Below are positions 43,991 through 53,416 of a stretch of DNA of 64,000 nucleotides, in pieces. The position numbers and the translations under genes are program-made. The notes beneath the pieces are model-generated. The model was given only the letters and a program-made list of their open reading frames with translations. It was not told the DNA's origin and did not search any database. Numbering within the stretch: position 1 is the stretch's first letter; each line of letters begins with the position of its first letter. This DNA comes from Blautia parvula (GTDB lineage: Bacteria; Bacillota; Clostridia; Lachnospirales; Lachnospiraceae), in NCBI RefSeq assembly GCF_020215665.1, contig NZ_CP084061.1:4431001-4495000 (forward strand), read 5' to 3'.

Positions 43991-44027
43991 TAGTGAATTA
44001 ATATGAATATAATATGGAGGAAGAAAT

Positions 44028-47000
44028 ATGAAGAAGTTGCTAAAGATTTTGAGTATGGCAGTTCTTGTAATGATCGCAGTACTAAACAAGACAGATGTAT
44101 GGGCAGCAGAGAATACAGCAGATAATTCTCAGATACAGATAAATATAAAAAATAGCGACCATGAATTTTCATTACAGCCATTGGAAGAAAACGGAAATAT
44201 CTTTGTCGGAAACAAGGATTTTTATAGAATTTTTTATAATGATCAAATTATAATAGAAGGCGTTTTACCAGATTCCGAAAGCAAAGTTACAGAGGTCTTT
44301 GGTTCCTTGGATATATATAATGAAGAGGGAACCCTGTTCGCTGATTCAGATAAAAAAATAGAGAATACAGTAAAAGATGGAAAGACACATTTTATTATAA
44401 CCTATTCCAATATTATGAGTGATATGCAAATGTATTCCAATACATCTATATTTGGCGCATTGTATTTTGATATTAAAGTAGAAGCTGCAAATGGGAAAGA
44501 GACAGATCTTATAGCTGTTTTCAATACGGAAACGTCCTTTGGAGCAGACTCGGGTTATCCGTTTCTGGTTGAATATTTAGGCATTAAAAACAATGAGACA
44601 GATGAAATTTTATCAGGGGAAACAGAGAAAACAAATTTTGAAGACGGTCTATATCATTATGCTGAGCTGTCTGGTGATATAGATAATTTTTCCATGGTAG
44701 TAAACAGGCAGCAAAATAAAATGGAAACAATTAACCTAAGTGCCATAACGAAATCCTGCTTTTATTGGATGAATATAGGAAATAATTATATGTCAGTAAA
44801 CGGCAGCTCTCCACAACGGTTTGATGTAATCAGTAATATATATAAAGGAAAATACAACACTCCGGTCATCAAGCCTCATAAGGGTTTGAACGTAGTTAAT
44901 TTATCTTTTATTTTGGGTGTACCACCTATAAAGATGGATATTGATTTTAGTGAAATGCCTCCTGTGATGAAGATATTAGATACGAATATTAGCGTACCAG
45001 GATTAAACGAATCCGATAATATGCTGCCGAGATATGTTTTGAATATACCTTATATCTTTTACTGGGATGGTGAAGAGGCTGATATTGAAGAAAGCAGTGA
45101 CACGAAAATATCTGAGATTAAGGCAGTATCTTTTCCTGAAAACTATGTGTTCCCAATACAATATGAGACAGCGTTAGACAAGGAGTCCGGGAATTATATC
45201 ATCAGTGTTCCTAAAACATCAAAGAACAATAAACTTTTGCTCAGTGTTCTTCCCTCTGCCGGCGGAGCGAAGGTAAATGTCCTTGGAAACGAAAATAGCG
45301 AAGGTGGTTATTTTGATGACGGAAAAGGGGAATGCGGCAATTATATAGGAGTTAATTTAGATGATTCGGGTATAGAGATAGATGAGAGTGGAAACAAGAT
45401 TATAGATGTTGAAATTACTGCGCCGGATGGAGTGAGCAAAGATATATACAAAATAAAGGTGGTCCGTAAATCAAGTGGGTGTTCCTTAGAAGCTTTAACC
45501 ATAAAAGGAGGTACGGTAAAAGATTTAGAGCAAAGTTTGAACAGCGGGGAGAATAGTTTTATTCTGGAACTGGATTCTGATGATGGAGAGATAACGTTTG
45601 ATGATATTCAGATTTCTGCTGATGCAACTTATACAATAGACGGAACAGAAGTCGAAGATAATACTTACACGGTCAATGCAGGCGATGTCACCAGAATTGA
45701 GGTGACGGCTGAAGATGGATTGAATTCTAAGGTATATATTTTCCTTCATCAGAAACAAGATGGTACACTTCCATATTACTCTATTTCTCAGGAGACAAAA
45801 GATCTGGCGAATGATATTCTTTCCGGATGGTACGCACGTCCAGAAGAAGAGAAAAAGAATCTGGGAGGTTCATGGCCAATATTTATGGCATGTGCTACAT
45901 CAACAGATGAGAATAATAATTTGGACGGGGCGGCTGTGAATGATGTAAATGAAAATACATATAGTCAGCCCACCGACTATGCAAGGACAATCATTCAATT
46001 AATTATGACAGGAGAAAACCCATATAATTATACAGACGATAAAGGAAATAACCTGGTTGAACATTTGGAAAAAAATTGGACGGGACCATATGCTAATACG
46101 ATATGGGCGTTGATGGCTTTAAAAGCAGCAGGTGCCAATATACCTGATGGGTTGATAGATGATGTGACGGGGTTAGCTGCTTCTGATACGTTTGATCTGG
46201 ACATGCGTGCGTGGGCACTGGGGGCTATTGCTGACCAGGTTTCCAAAACTAAATTAGCATCCCTTGTGGAAGGATTTCGGTCGACGTTAATCACTGAGGG
46301 AGACGAAGCAGGAATGTTTTATAATTTCTGGTACAAGTATGCAAATACGATATCTCACGGCTGTGTACTTGAAGGAATGGCAGCAGCAGGAATCGATATT
46401 GAAAAAGTCTTTGCAGTAAGCGATACAATTACACCATTAAAGGCGCTTCAGAGATATCAGTTGGAGGATGGGTCGTTTTGGTATGATATCAGCCAAACAC
46501 AATCTATGTGGTCAAAAGATGCGATTATAGGTTTGGGAGATACTGTACATGGAGATAACGTATGGAGTCGTTATGCCCTGACTCTTGACAAATATGATAA
46601 TCTGATTGATACGGCCATGGAGTGTTATGGCGAAGACGGTTCCTCTATTACTGATGAAACCAAGAGAAAAGCTCTGGAGGATGCTCTGAATACAGCAAAT
46701 TCGGCACGTGCAGATGCGGAAAGCATTCAGGGGCTTGGGGACGAATATTATGCGTTATACGCAGCCGTTGCAGATGTGGATTATACATTGGTAGGACAAC
46801 CTCAGGTAAGAGTCTGCAGTTATGAAGAGTCCGTGCAGATTGACGCTGTAATTGAGTCTATCAGTAAATTGGAAGATTTAGCTTCTGTAACAAAAGAATC
46901 AGTTCAGACTGCCGGAAGTGCCTATGAAGCCCTTGGCGGTGATGATACAGAATTAAAGGAAAAGCTTCAGGGATATGTTACAAATAAGAGCGTTTTGAAA

Positions 47001-49280
47001 AAAGCAGAAGCCTATCTGAATTTCTCCGAATTAGTGGATGTCGTGGGAGAAGTAACCTTAGAAAGCGGACAGGCTATTCAGGATGCGGAAGCTGTATATG
47101 AAAACTTAGATGTGTCCTATAAAGACGATCAGTCATTTGCGGACAAGTACCAGGTATTGCTGGACAGCAGAAAAGTATATGATGTACTGTCAGCTATTGC
47201 GGCTCTGCCGTCTGAGATCACTTTGGATGATGCAGATACAGTGGAAAGCATCCGCACATCATATGACGCTCTTACAGATGATTTGAAATCAAAAGTTAGT
47301 AATGCATCCGCTCTTATACAGGCTGAAAAGACAATAAAAGATCTAAAAGCAGTTAAGAGTGTGGAAGCGCTGATCGCAGAACTGCCTTCTCCGGATGAGG
47401 TGACGGCAGAGGATGAGGCTGCTATTCTGGAGGCATACAGTAACTATAATCTGCTGACATCTGAACAGAAAGCAATGGTAAATGCTGAATTGTCGGAGAA
47501 ACTGGAAACGGTTTATTCTGCACTTGATCAGGCGAAAAAGGATGCGGCAGCTGTAAAAGATGTGATTGATAATATTGCAAAACTGGAAAATCTTGATGAT
47601 GTCACACTGGAGGATCAGGAGTTTATCAGAAATGTGCGCAGTCTCTATGATAATTTGTCCTCAGATGCTCTTCGTTCGCAGGTGAGTAATTATGATCTGC
47701 TGGTTGCGGCGGAGAAGAAACTTGAGACACTTGCCAAAGAAAATTTGTTGAATAAAGTTGAGAACCTCCCGTCACCGGATGAATTGGAAGGAACAAAGCC
47801 GGATGGATCTGATATCCAGATGACAGAAGAAATCCTGCGGGCAATTGCTGATGCAGTCAGCACATATCAACAGATGGATGATGCACAGCAGAAGATATTT
47901 GCGAATGAGAATCCCGATGCATATGAAAAGTTAATGACATTAAATACGATTGCGGAGCAGTACGAAGGATACGTGAATGAAGTCCTTGCACCTATTGTTG
48001 CAAGAATCGCAGCGTTTGAACTTCCTGTAACAAAATTCAATCTGGGAGAGGCTGGCGATCTGCTTACAAAATATGAGGCCAATGAGGATGCACGTACATA
48101 TCTTGACAGCATTGTCTGGGAAGACGGAACAAAGCTCGTTGACAAGATGGCTGCTCTAAAAGAGCAGATAGGACAGGTGAATGAGGATCTTACGCAGGCA
48201 GCAGCAGTAGATGCTATGATTGAGAAACTGCCGTCTGAGGTGACTGCAGATAATCTGTCGGATGTGAAAGCGGCACTGGAAGCGATCAAAACTGCTTATG
48301 AGGCATTAAATGAGCAGGCGCAGGAGTATGTGAATGATACAGGCACGTGGAACACTGTGGAGTCATTGGTAAAGAACTTCGAGAAATCACAGGAGAATGC
48401 AGAAAAAGTACTTGAAATGATGAAGGATGCTGTGGATGAAGATGCTTATGAGCTGACATCTGAAGAAATTATTACAGTGTTGAAAAGTGCGCAGGAGGCA
48501 TACGATGCCCTGACACCGGCTGAACAGGCATTGATACCGGCTGATGCTGTTGAGAACATGGAAACTTTGAAGGAGAAAATATCCAAGACTAAGACCAAGG
48601 ATTCTTCAGAGAACAATCTGGTTACATACAAGGGAAACATTCCATGGGATGTAGTCATCGAGATAGAATCAGTGGCACAGTCAGATAATTCCTATACAAC
48701 ACTCAGTGGAAAGCTGGATACAGATAAGAAAGCTTCTGTTATGAAAGTATTTGAAATCAAAGCGTACAGAGTACTTGCCGATGGAACGAAAACAGATTTC
48801 ATGGTAAGCGGAGGATTAACCTTTGTTGTACATACAGGAAACGATCTTACGGGTAAAACCATAGTTCTCGTTCATCTTCTGGACGATGGAACCGTCGAGT
48901 ATCTGGACTGTAAAGCAGATGGCAGTGATCTTACATTTACTGTGAAAAGTCTGTCCGCGTTTGCAGTCGGAGAGGTCAAGACAACATCCGGAACAGATGA
49001 TGAAGAGAAGGGTAACAACAATAATAACAATAATAACAATAATAACAACACAAACGGAAGCGGAAATAATTCTGGTTCCGGAAATAAATCAACATCCGGC
49101 TCTTCCAACAATAAATCTTCTGGAAGCGGTAATAAGTCCACTACTACAGGAGGAAGTACAGGTGTACCTAAAACAGGAGATACACTGGCATCTCAAATGG
49201 ACATTATGAATCTTCTTGTACTTGCCGGAAGCTTTATCCTGTTTGCATGCCTGAAAAAAAAGAGAGAGAATAACAGATAA
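44028..49280 (+). CDS. Giant sortase-anchored surface protein with alpha/alpha-toroid (intrinsic-factor-like) domain
   Basis: 1750 residues. Order: signal peptide (1-27); beta-rich N-terminal region without a family I know (28-340); two cadherin-like beta domains (about 362-580, with VVRKSSGCSLEALTI); an alpha/alpha-toroid domain (about 581-870, YYSISQETKDLANDILSGWY, ANTIWALMALKAAGANIP, DGSFWYDISQTQSMWSKDA) of the squalene-cyclase/intrinsic-factor alpha type; about nine helical repeats of ~70 residues (880-1525) forming a stalk; a beta domain (1530-1650); an Asn/Ser/Gly linker; sorting signal VPKTG (1713-1717), hydrophobic helix and KKKRENNR tail. It is far more AT-rich at its 5' part than its neighbours. 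Riboswitch control implies a corrinoid capture role. Confidence 0.85.
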   Translation: MKKLLKILSMAVLVMIAVLNKTDVWAAENTADNSQIQINIKNSDHEFSLQPLEENGNIFVGNKDFYRIFYNDQIIIEGVLPDSESKVTEVFGSLDIYNEEGTLFADSDKKIENTVKDGKTHFIITYSNIMSDMQMYSNTSIFGALYFDIKVEAANGKETDLIAVFNTETSFGADSGYPFLVEYLGIKNNETDEILSGETEKTNFEDGLYHYAELSGDIDNFSMVVNRQQNKMETINLSAITKSCFYWMNIGNNYMSVNGSSPQRFDVISNIYKGKYNTPVIKPHKGLNVVNLSFILGVPPIKMDIDFSEMPPVMKILDTNISVPGLNESDNMLPRYVLNIPYIFYWDGEEADIEESSDTKISEIKAVSFPENYVFPIQYETALDKESGNYIISVPKTSKNNKLLLSVLPSAGGAKVNVLGNENSEGGYFDDGKGECGNYIGVNLDDSGIEIDESGNKIIDVEITAPDGVSKDIYKIKVVRKSSGCSLEALTIKGGTVKDLEQSLNSGENSFILELDSDDGEITFDDIQISADATYTIDGTEVEDNTYTVNAGDVTRIEVTAEDGLNSKVYIFLHQKQDGTLPYYSISQETKDLANDILSGWYARPEEEKKNLGGSWPIFMACATSTDENNNLDGAAVNDVNENTYSQPTDYARTIIQLIMTGENPYNYTDDKGNNLVEHLEKNWTGPYANTIWALMALKAAGANIPDGLIDDVTGLAASDTFDLDMRAWALGAIADQVSKTKLASLVEGFRSTLITEGDEAGMFYNFWYKYANTISHGCVLEGMAAAGIDIEKVFAVSDTITPLKALQRYQLEDGSFWYDISQTQSMWSKDAIIGLGDTVHGDNVWSRYALTLDKYDNLIDTAMECYGEDGSSITDETKRKALEDALNTANSARADAESIQGLGDEYYALYAAVADVDYTLVGQPQVRVCSYEESVQIDAVIESISKLEDLASVTKESVQTAGSAYEALGGDDTELKEKLQGYVTNKSVLKKAEAYLNFSELVDVVGEVTLESGQAIQDAEAVYENLDVSYKDDQSFADKYQVLLDSRKVYDVLSAIAALPSEITLDDADTVESIRTSYDALTDDLKSKVSNASALIQAEKTIKDLKAVKSVEALIAELPSPDEVTAEDEAAILEAYSNYNLLTSEQKAMVNAELSEKLETVYSALDQAKKDAAAVKDVIDNIAKLENLDDVTLEDQEFIRNVRSLYDNLSSDALRSQVSNYDLLVAAEKKLETLAKENLLNKVENLPSPDELEGTKPDGSDIQMTEEILRAIADAVSTYQQMDDAQQKIFANENPDAYEKLMTLNTIAEQYEGYVNEVLAPIVARIAAFELPVTKFNLGEAGDLLTKYEANEDARTYLDSIVWEDGTKLVDKMAALKEQIGQVNEDLTQAAAVDAMIEKLPSEVTADNLSDVKAALEAIKTAYEALNEQAQEYVNDTGTWNTVESLVKNFEKSQENAEKVLEMMKDAVDEDAYELTSEEIITVLKSAQEAYDALTPAEQALIPADAVENMETLKEKISKTKTKDSSENNLVTYKGNIPWDVVIEIESVAQSDNSYTTLSGKLDTDKKASVMKVFEIKAYRVLADGTKTDFMVSGGLTFVVHTGNDLTGKTIVLVHLLDDGTVEYLDCKADGSDLTFTVKSLSAFAVGEVKTTSGTDDEEKGNNNNNNNNNNNNTNGSGNNSGSGNKSTSGSSNNKSSGSGNKSTTTGGSTGVPKTGDTLASQMDIMNLLVLAGSFILFACLKKKRENNR

Positions 49281-49295
49281 GAAAAGAGGAAGCAT

Positions 49296-52200
49296 ATGAA
49301 CAGAGGGAAAATGACATTAAAAAGAATATGGGCTTTCCTGATGGCATGCTTTCTTGGGCTGGGACTGGCGCTGGGAAATCCGGCGCCGGTTATGGCCAAG
49401 GATGCGTCCAGCTCCGTGATTTTATCCGTAGAGCGTTTTGCTCTGGGGAAGGGATGGGTGACAGTGCCTGATGTGGTGCCGCTGCAGAACGGAGATACGG
49501 TGGCTACGCTTCTGGAACGGTATATGGAAGAACAGGGATACCCTTGTATTGTTAAGCGGGATAGTTCCTATGGGTGGTACCTGGAGGGAATTACTGATGC
49601 GGATGGGGATGGACTTCCTCTCAGCATACCTCAAATCATCAAAAACAAAGCAAAAAAAGATGGATATAAGCTGGATGACAGCCTGATAAATGAGTACAAA
49701 CCAAACCTCACAGAGTATTCATATTCAAAAGAAAGCGCAGGAACCACAACGTCCGGATGGATGTATTCGGTCAATGAAGAGTTTCCGGGATATAGTATGA
49801 ACGGTTATAAACTGCAGGGCGGAGATGTTGTCCGGGTGCAGTTTAGTTTATATGGGACGGGGCTTGATGTGGAAGGGACTAATGCCTATGATTCCATTTA
49901 CAAAAAGGCTGATAAATCACAATTACTGACTAAGATTGCTTATATTAATCAGGATACAGAGTCCTGGCTTCCGGAAGAATCAGACAGAGCGGCATATGAT
50001 ACAGCGCTGACAGTAATGCAGAAGCTGAATGCCTCACAGAGTGAAGTGGATAAAGCACTGGAAAATCTGCCTCAGACACAAACAGTTTGGCCGGAGACCG
50101 TGGTTTTGTCAAGCAGTACCCTTAGTTTGTATGATAATGACAGTGCAGTGCACCTCAGTGCGGATATATATCCTCAGGAGACTTTATTTAAAAAAATTGC
50201 ATGGAGTTCTTCTGACGAGTCCATAGTCAGTGTTGACAATAATGGAAATATTATACCTCATGCACCTGGAGAGGCGGATATTACAGCAACCGCTCAGAAC
50301 GGCGTGAGTGCTTCATGCAGGGTTACGGTTACATACAGGCCATATACAGCCATTGGATTGGATAAGACGGCATTATTCTTTCAGGCAGAACAGACATACC
50401 AGTTCCAGGTGACCGGCACACCATCTAATGCGACAGAAGAACTCCAATTGGAGTGGAGCAGCAGCGACGAAAATGTGGCTGTAGTTTCCCAGGAAGGGCT
50501 TGTGACTGCAGTCTCAGCGGGAAATGCAGTTATTACGGTTGTAAAAGCAGGAAGTCAGATATCTGCGTCTTGTCAGGTCACAGTGGGTAATGCTATGGAG
50601 ATGGCAGAAGCAGCAGCGGGGCTGATCAGAGCACTTCCGAAAGCCGGAGAACTGACGATTCAGGATTCCGCTCAGGTGGCAGAAGCATCGGGAGCATATC
50701 AGTCGTTGTCTGAGGAGGCTAAAACGTATCTTGAAGACCGGGCAGAGCTGGAACAGAAGCTGGACAGGTGTGTATCCATGATGGAGGCTCTGCAGAAGAA
50801 GTATGCAAATGTAGCAGCAGCAGAAGAGCTGATAGGGCAGATTCCTTCTTTATCGGCACTGACCATTGACAGCAGCAAGACAGTGGAGGAAGCCCGGACC
50901 GCATATGAAGGTTTGAGGGCAGAAGAAAAGGTTTTGATCGATACTTCACTTAAGAACAAGCTGGACAGCGCAGTAAAACGTATGGAAGAATTAAAAGAGC
51001 ACGTGAATACAGTAAACAGTATCCTGGCATCTCTTCCTGAAACGTTAACCCTGGAGGAAGCTGAGCTGATTGGTCAGGCCGCAGAAGAGTATAATAATTT
51101 GGATGACGCGCAGAGGGCACAGCTTTTTACCGGTGCCGAGGAACGGCTGTCACAGGCACTTTCTGCATTGCCCCAGTTGATCACTGAGGCAGCGGAGGTC
51201 ATGGACACTACTGCTAAAGTAAATCTTGAGGCGGCAGAGACAGCAAATTTTCTCAAAGCAGCAGAAGCTTTTGATCAGTGGAAGGATTTGCTGGCCGTAA
51301 GTGAGAGTACAGCCAAAAAGATTCAGGATGTTAAGAATTGGATTGGAAGCAATATCCATAGCCAGAACGGTGTGACTGCAGATAGTTACTGGTATATTAA
51401 AACAAATGCAGAAAAAACCGGGGATACCCGGGAGGCTGAAAAAGCAATCCGTAAAAAATATAAGAACGCAGAGGATTGTAAGTCAGCATGGAATTTGTCT
51501 TATACTGACATCAGAGATGGTAATAGTTATGAGCAGGAAAAAAATGTAACCATGACTTTTTCAGTGAGCAAACTGTCTTCTATGGAGAATCCTGTCCTTT
51601 TTTCCTATAAAGATGGCAAACTGAAAAAAATGAAGGCGGAGATAAATTCTAAAGCAGATACGATTTCCACCAAGGCAAAGACAGACGGAATGTATTTGAT
51701 AGTGAATGTCCCTGTTCCTCTTACCGGGCTGAGTATGGAGAGTCAGATCCAGATTACAAAAGGCAATAGTAAAACGCTGACTCCAGAAAAAGTACCGGCA
51801 GATGCAACCAGTAAGGTGAATTATGTGTGGAAAAGTTCAGATTCTTCCGTTGTATCTGTGGACAGCAGTGGTGTAATTACAGCTAAAAAAGAAGGTACAG
51901 CCACTGTGACAGCTTCGGTTGAGGGCAAATCATCTATTAAAGCATCTGTAAAAGTAAAAGTCATAACAAAAGCGGACTCTCTGTCCCGTTCCGTGTCAGA
52001 TGTACTGGCAGAGACAAAGGCATATGTTCTTGCCACAGATAAAAACCCCACTGTTGGAAGCGAATGGTATGTGATCGCTCTTGCACGGGGAGGGATGGAT
52101 TTAAATGACAGTTATTTTTCTACATATTACAATCATCTGGCAAATTATTTAGCAGAGAAGAAGGGAGTGCTGACTGACACTAAAAAGTATTCTGAGTACA

Positions 52201-53351
52201 GTAAAACTATATTAACAGTAACTGCAATAGGCAAAGATGCGCGGAATGTGGCAGGTTATAATCTTCTTGAATATCTGTCGGATTTTAACAATGTCAAGGC
52301 ACAAGGCCGCAACGGCCCTATTTGGGCTTTGATCGCCCTTAACTGTCATCCGGATTATACAATCCCTGAAAAGTCAGGAGTATCCAATCAGACAACAGAA
52401 CAAAAACTGATAGATTATATTGTGGATGCACAGGTAAAGGACGGCGGCTGGACACTGACCGGATCAACAGCAGATTCGGATATGACAGGAATGGCACTTC
52501 AGGCTTTGGCACCCTATTATAAGAAAGACGGATATGATAAGGTGACAAAGGCAGTTGATAAAGCTCTGGATAATCTCAGTTCCATGCAGTTGTCAAGTGG
52601 TGGATTTGGTACCATGAATGTGGAAACCTCAGAGTCGGGAGCACAGATTCTTACAGCGCTGAGCGCATTAGGGATAGATCCTCAGACAGATGCAAGGTTC
52701 ATTAAAAATGGTAAATGGATTGTGGGAAATATGATATCTTATCATATTAAAGACAGCGGGTTTATGCACGTAAAGGCCGGAGCGGAAAACAACGGTGGTG
52801 CCGAGCCGGGAACGGTGGACGGTCTTGCAACAGGGCAGGGGTTCTATTCTCTGGTAGCATATCAGCGTTTTCTGGATAAGAAGACAAGCCTTTACGATAT
52901 GTCGGATTTGATTGTGCAGCCGGGAGGCTCCGGTGATGGAAGCGGAACCGGTCTGCCGGAGGAAGAAACTTCAGAATCAGTGCAATCGAAGCAGACGGGA
53001 ACTTCTCAATCGTCATCTTCAGGCAGCAGTAAGACAGCATCAGGAAGCAGCAATAAGAAGACAGCGGCCGGCACTACAGCTAAGAAAAAGACTGAAGAAA
53101 ACGATTCCAAGAAAAAAGAGAAGGATACACTCTGGAGTTTCAATGGGGACACATACGAGCCGGAAGTCAGAGAAAAAGCCGGAATGGATGCGTCTGAAGA
53201 TACAGAAGAAACAGCAGCGGACAGCAGCGGAGGTGAGAGCAAACAGGGACTGGCCAGGATTTTCAATAAAAATACACTGCCGTATATTCTCTGTATAGCC
53301 TGCGGAGCAGCAGTCATTGGTGTCTGTGTTTATTTTAAAAAGAAAAATTAG
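49296..53351 (+). CDS. Membrane-anchored surface protein with DUF4430 beta domain and alpha/alpha toroid
   Basis: 1351 residues. Order: signal peptide (1-34); DUF4430 beta domain (about 40-190) with SGWMYSVNEEFPGYSMNGYK and GGDVVRVQFSLYG; two Big_2 domains (about 265-430); about three helical stalk repeats (435-690); a beta region (745-805); a third Big_2 (808-890); an alpha/alpha toroid (about 898-1200) with repeats KDGGWTLTGSTADSDMTGMA and SGGFGTMNVETSESGAQILT; a Ser/Lys linker; and a C-terminal helix ending KKKN without a clear LPXTG motif. Both halves of an intrinsic-factor-like cobalamin binder are therefore in one chain, but in reversed order. Known family relations; the binding role is inferred. 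Confidence 0.85.
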   Translation: MNRGKMTLKRIWAFLMACFLGLGLALGNPAPVMAKDASSSVILSVERFALGKGWVTVPDVVPLQNGDTVATLLERYMEEQGYPCIVKRDSSYGWYLEGITDADGDGLPLSIPQIIKNKAKKDGYKLDDSLINEYKPNLTEYSYSKESAGTTTSGWMYSVNEEFPGYSMNGYKLQGGDVVRVQFSLYGTGLDVEGTNAYDSIYKKADKSQLLTKIAYINQDTESWLPEESDRAAYDTALTVMQKLNASQSEVDKALENLPQTQTVWPETVVLSSSTLSLYDNDSAVHLSADIYPQETLFKKIAWSSSDESIVSVDNNGNIIPHAPGEADITATAQNGVSASCRVTVTYRPYTAIGLDKTALFFQAEQTYQFQVTGTPSNATEELQLEWSSSDENVAVVSQEGLVTAVSAGNAVITVVKAGSQISASCQVTVGNAMEMAEAAAGLIRALPKAGELTIQDSAQVAEASGAYQSLSEEAKTYLEDRAELEQKLDRCVSMMEALQKKYANVAAAEELIGQIPSLSALTIDSSKTVEEARTAYEGLRAEEKVLIDTSLKNKLDSAVKRMEELKEHVNTVNSILASLPETLTLEEAELIGQAAEEYNNLDDAQRAQLFTGAEERLSQALSALPQLITEAAEVMDTTAKVNLEAAETANFLKAAEAFDQWKDLLAVSESTAKKIQDVKNWIGSNIHSQNGVTADSYWYIKTNAEKTGDTREAEKAIRKKYKNAEDCKSAWNLSYTDIRDGNSYEQEKNVTMTFSVSKLSSMENPVLFSYKDGKLKKMKAEINSKADTISTKAKTDGMYLIVNVPVPLTGLSMESQIQITKGNSKTLTPEKVPADATSKVNYVWKSSDSSVVSVDSSGVITAKKEGTATVTASVEGKSSIKASVKVKVITKADSLSRSVSDVLAETKAYVLATDKNPTVGSEWYVIALARGGMDLNDSYFSTYYNHLANYLAEKKGVLTDTKKYSEYSKTILTVTAIGKDARNVAGYNLLEYLSDFNNVKAQGRNGPIWALIALNCHPDYTIPEKSGVSNQTTEQKLIDYIVDAQVKDGGWTLTGSTADSDMTGMALQALAPYYKKDGYDKVTKAVDKALDNLSSMQLSSGGFGTMNVETSESGAQILTALSALGIDPQTDARFIKNGKWIVGNMISYHIKDSGFMHVKAGAENNGGAEPGTVDGLATGQGFYSLVAYQRFLDKKTSLYDMSDLIVQPGGSGDGSGTGLPEEETSESVQSKQTGTSQSSSSGSSKTASGSSNKKTAAGTTAKKKTEENDSKKKEKDTLWSFNGDTYEPEVREKAGMDASEDTEETAADSSGGESKQGLARIFNKNTLPYILCIACGAAVIGVCVYFKKKN

Positions 53352-53356
53352 CATTG

Positions 53357-53394
53357 AAAAGAGGGAAAGTGCATTAGGGCACTCTCCCTTTTGG
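53357..53394 (+). terminator. Terminator between surface-protein and lipoprotein genes
   Basis: AAAAGAGGGAAAGTGC pairs imperfectly with GCACTCTCCCTTTT (ends 53392). Partial read-through is expected, because the transporter genes downstream have no other clear promoter. Confidence 0.65.
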
Positions 53395-53416
53395 TGCTGT
53401 GTTGGAGGCGAAACAA

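Noticed and set aside
49015-49060. Run of AAC/AAT triplets as a microsatellite
   Set aside because: It encodes an in-frame Asn linker before the sorting signal with mixed codons; it is a protein spacer, although length variation is possible.
43410-53351. Haem-uptake (NEAT-type) surface proteins, suggested by the sortase B neighbour
   Set aside because: No NEAT domain motif was recognised, and the cobalamin riboswitches, ECF module and CbiZ point to corrinoids.
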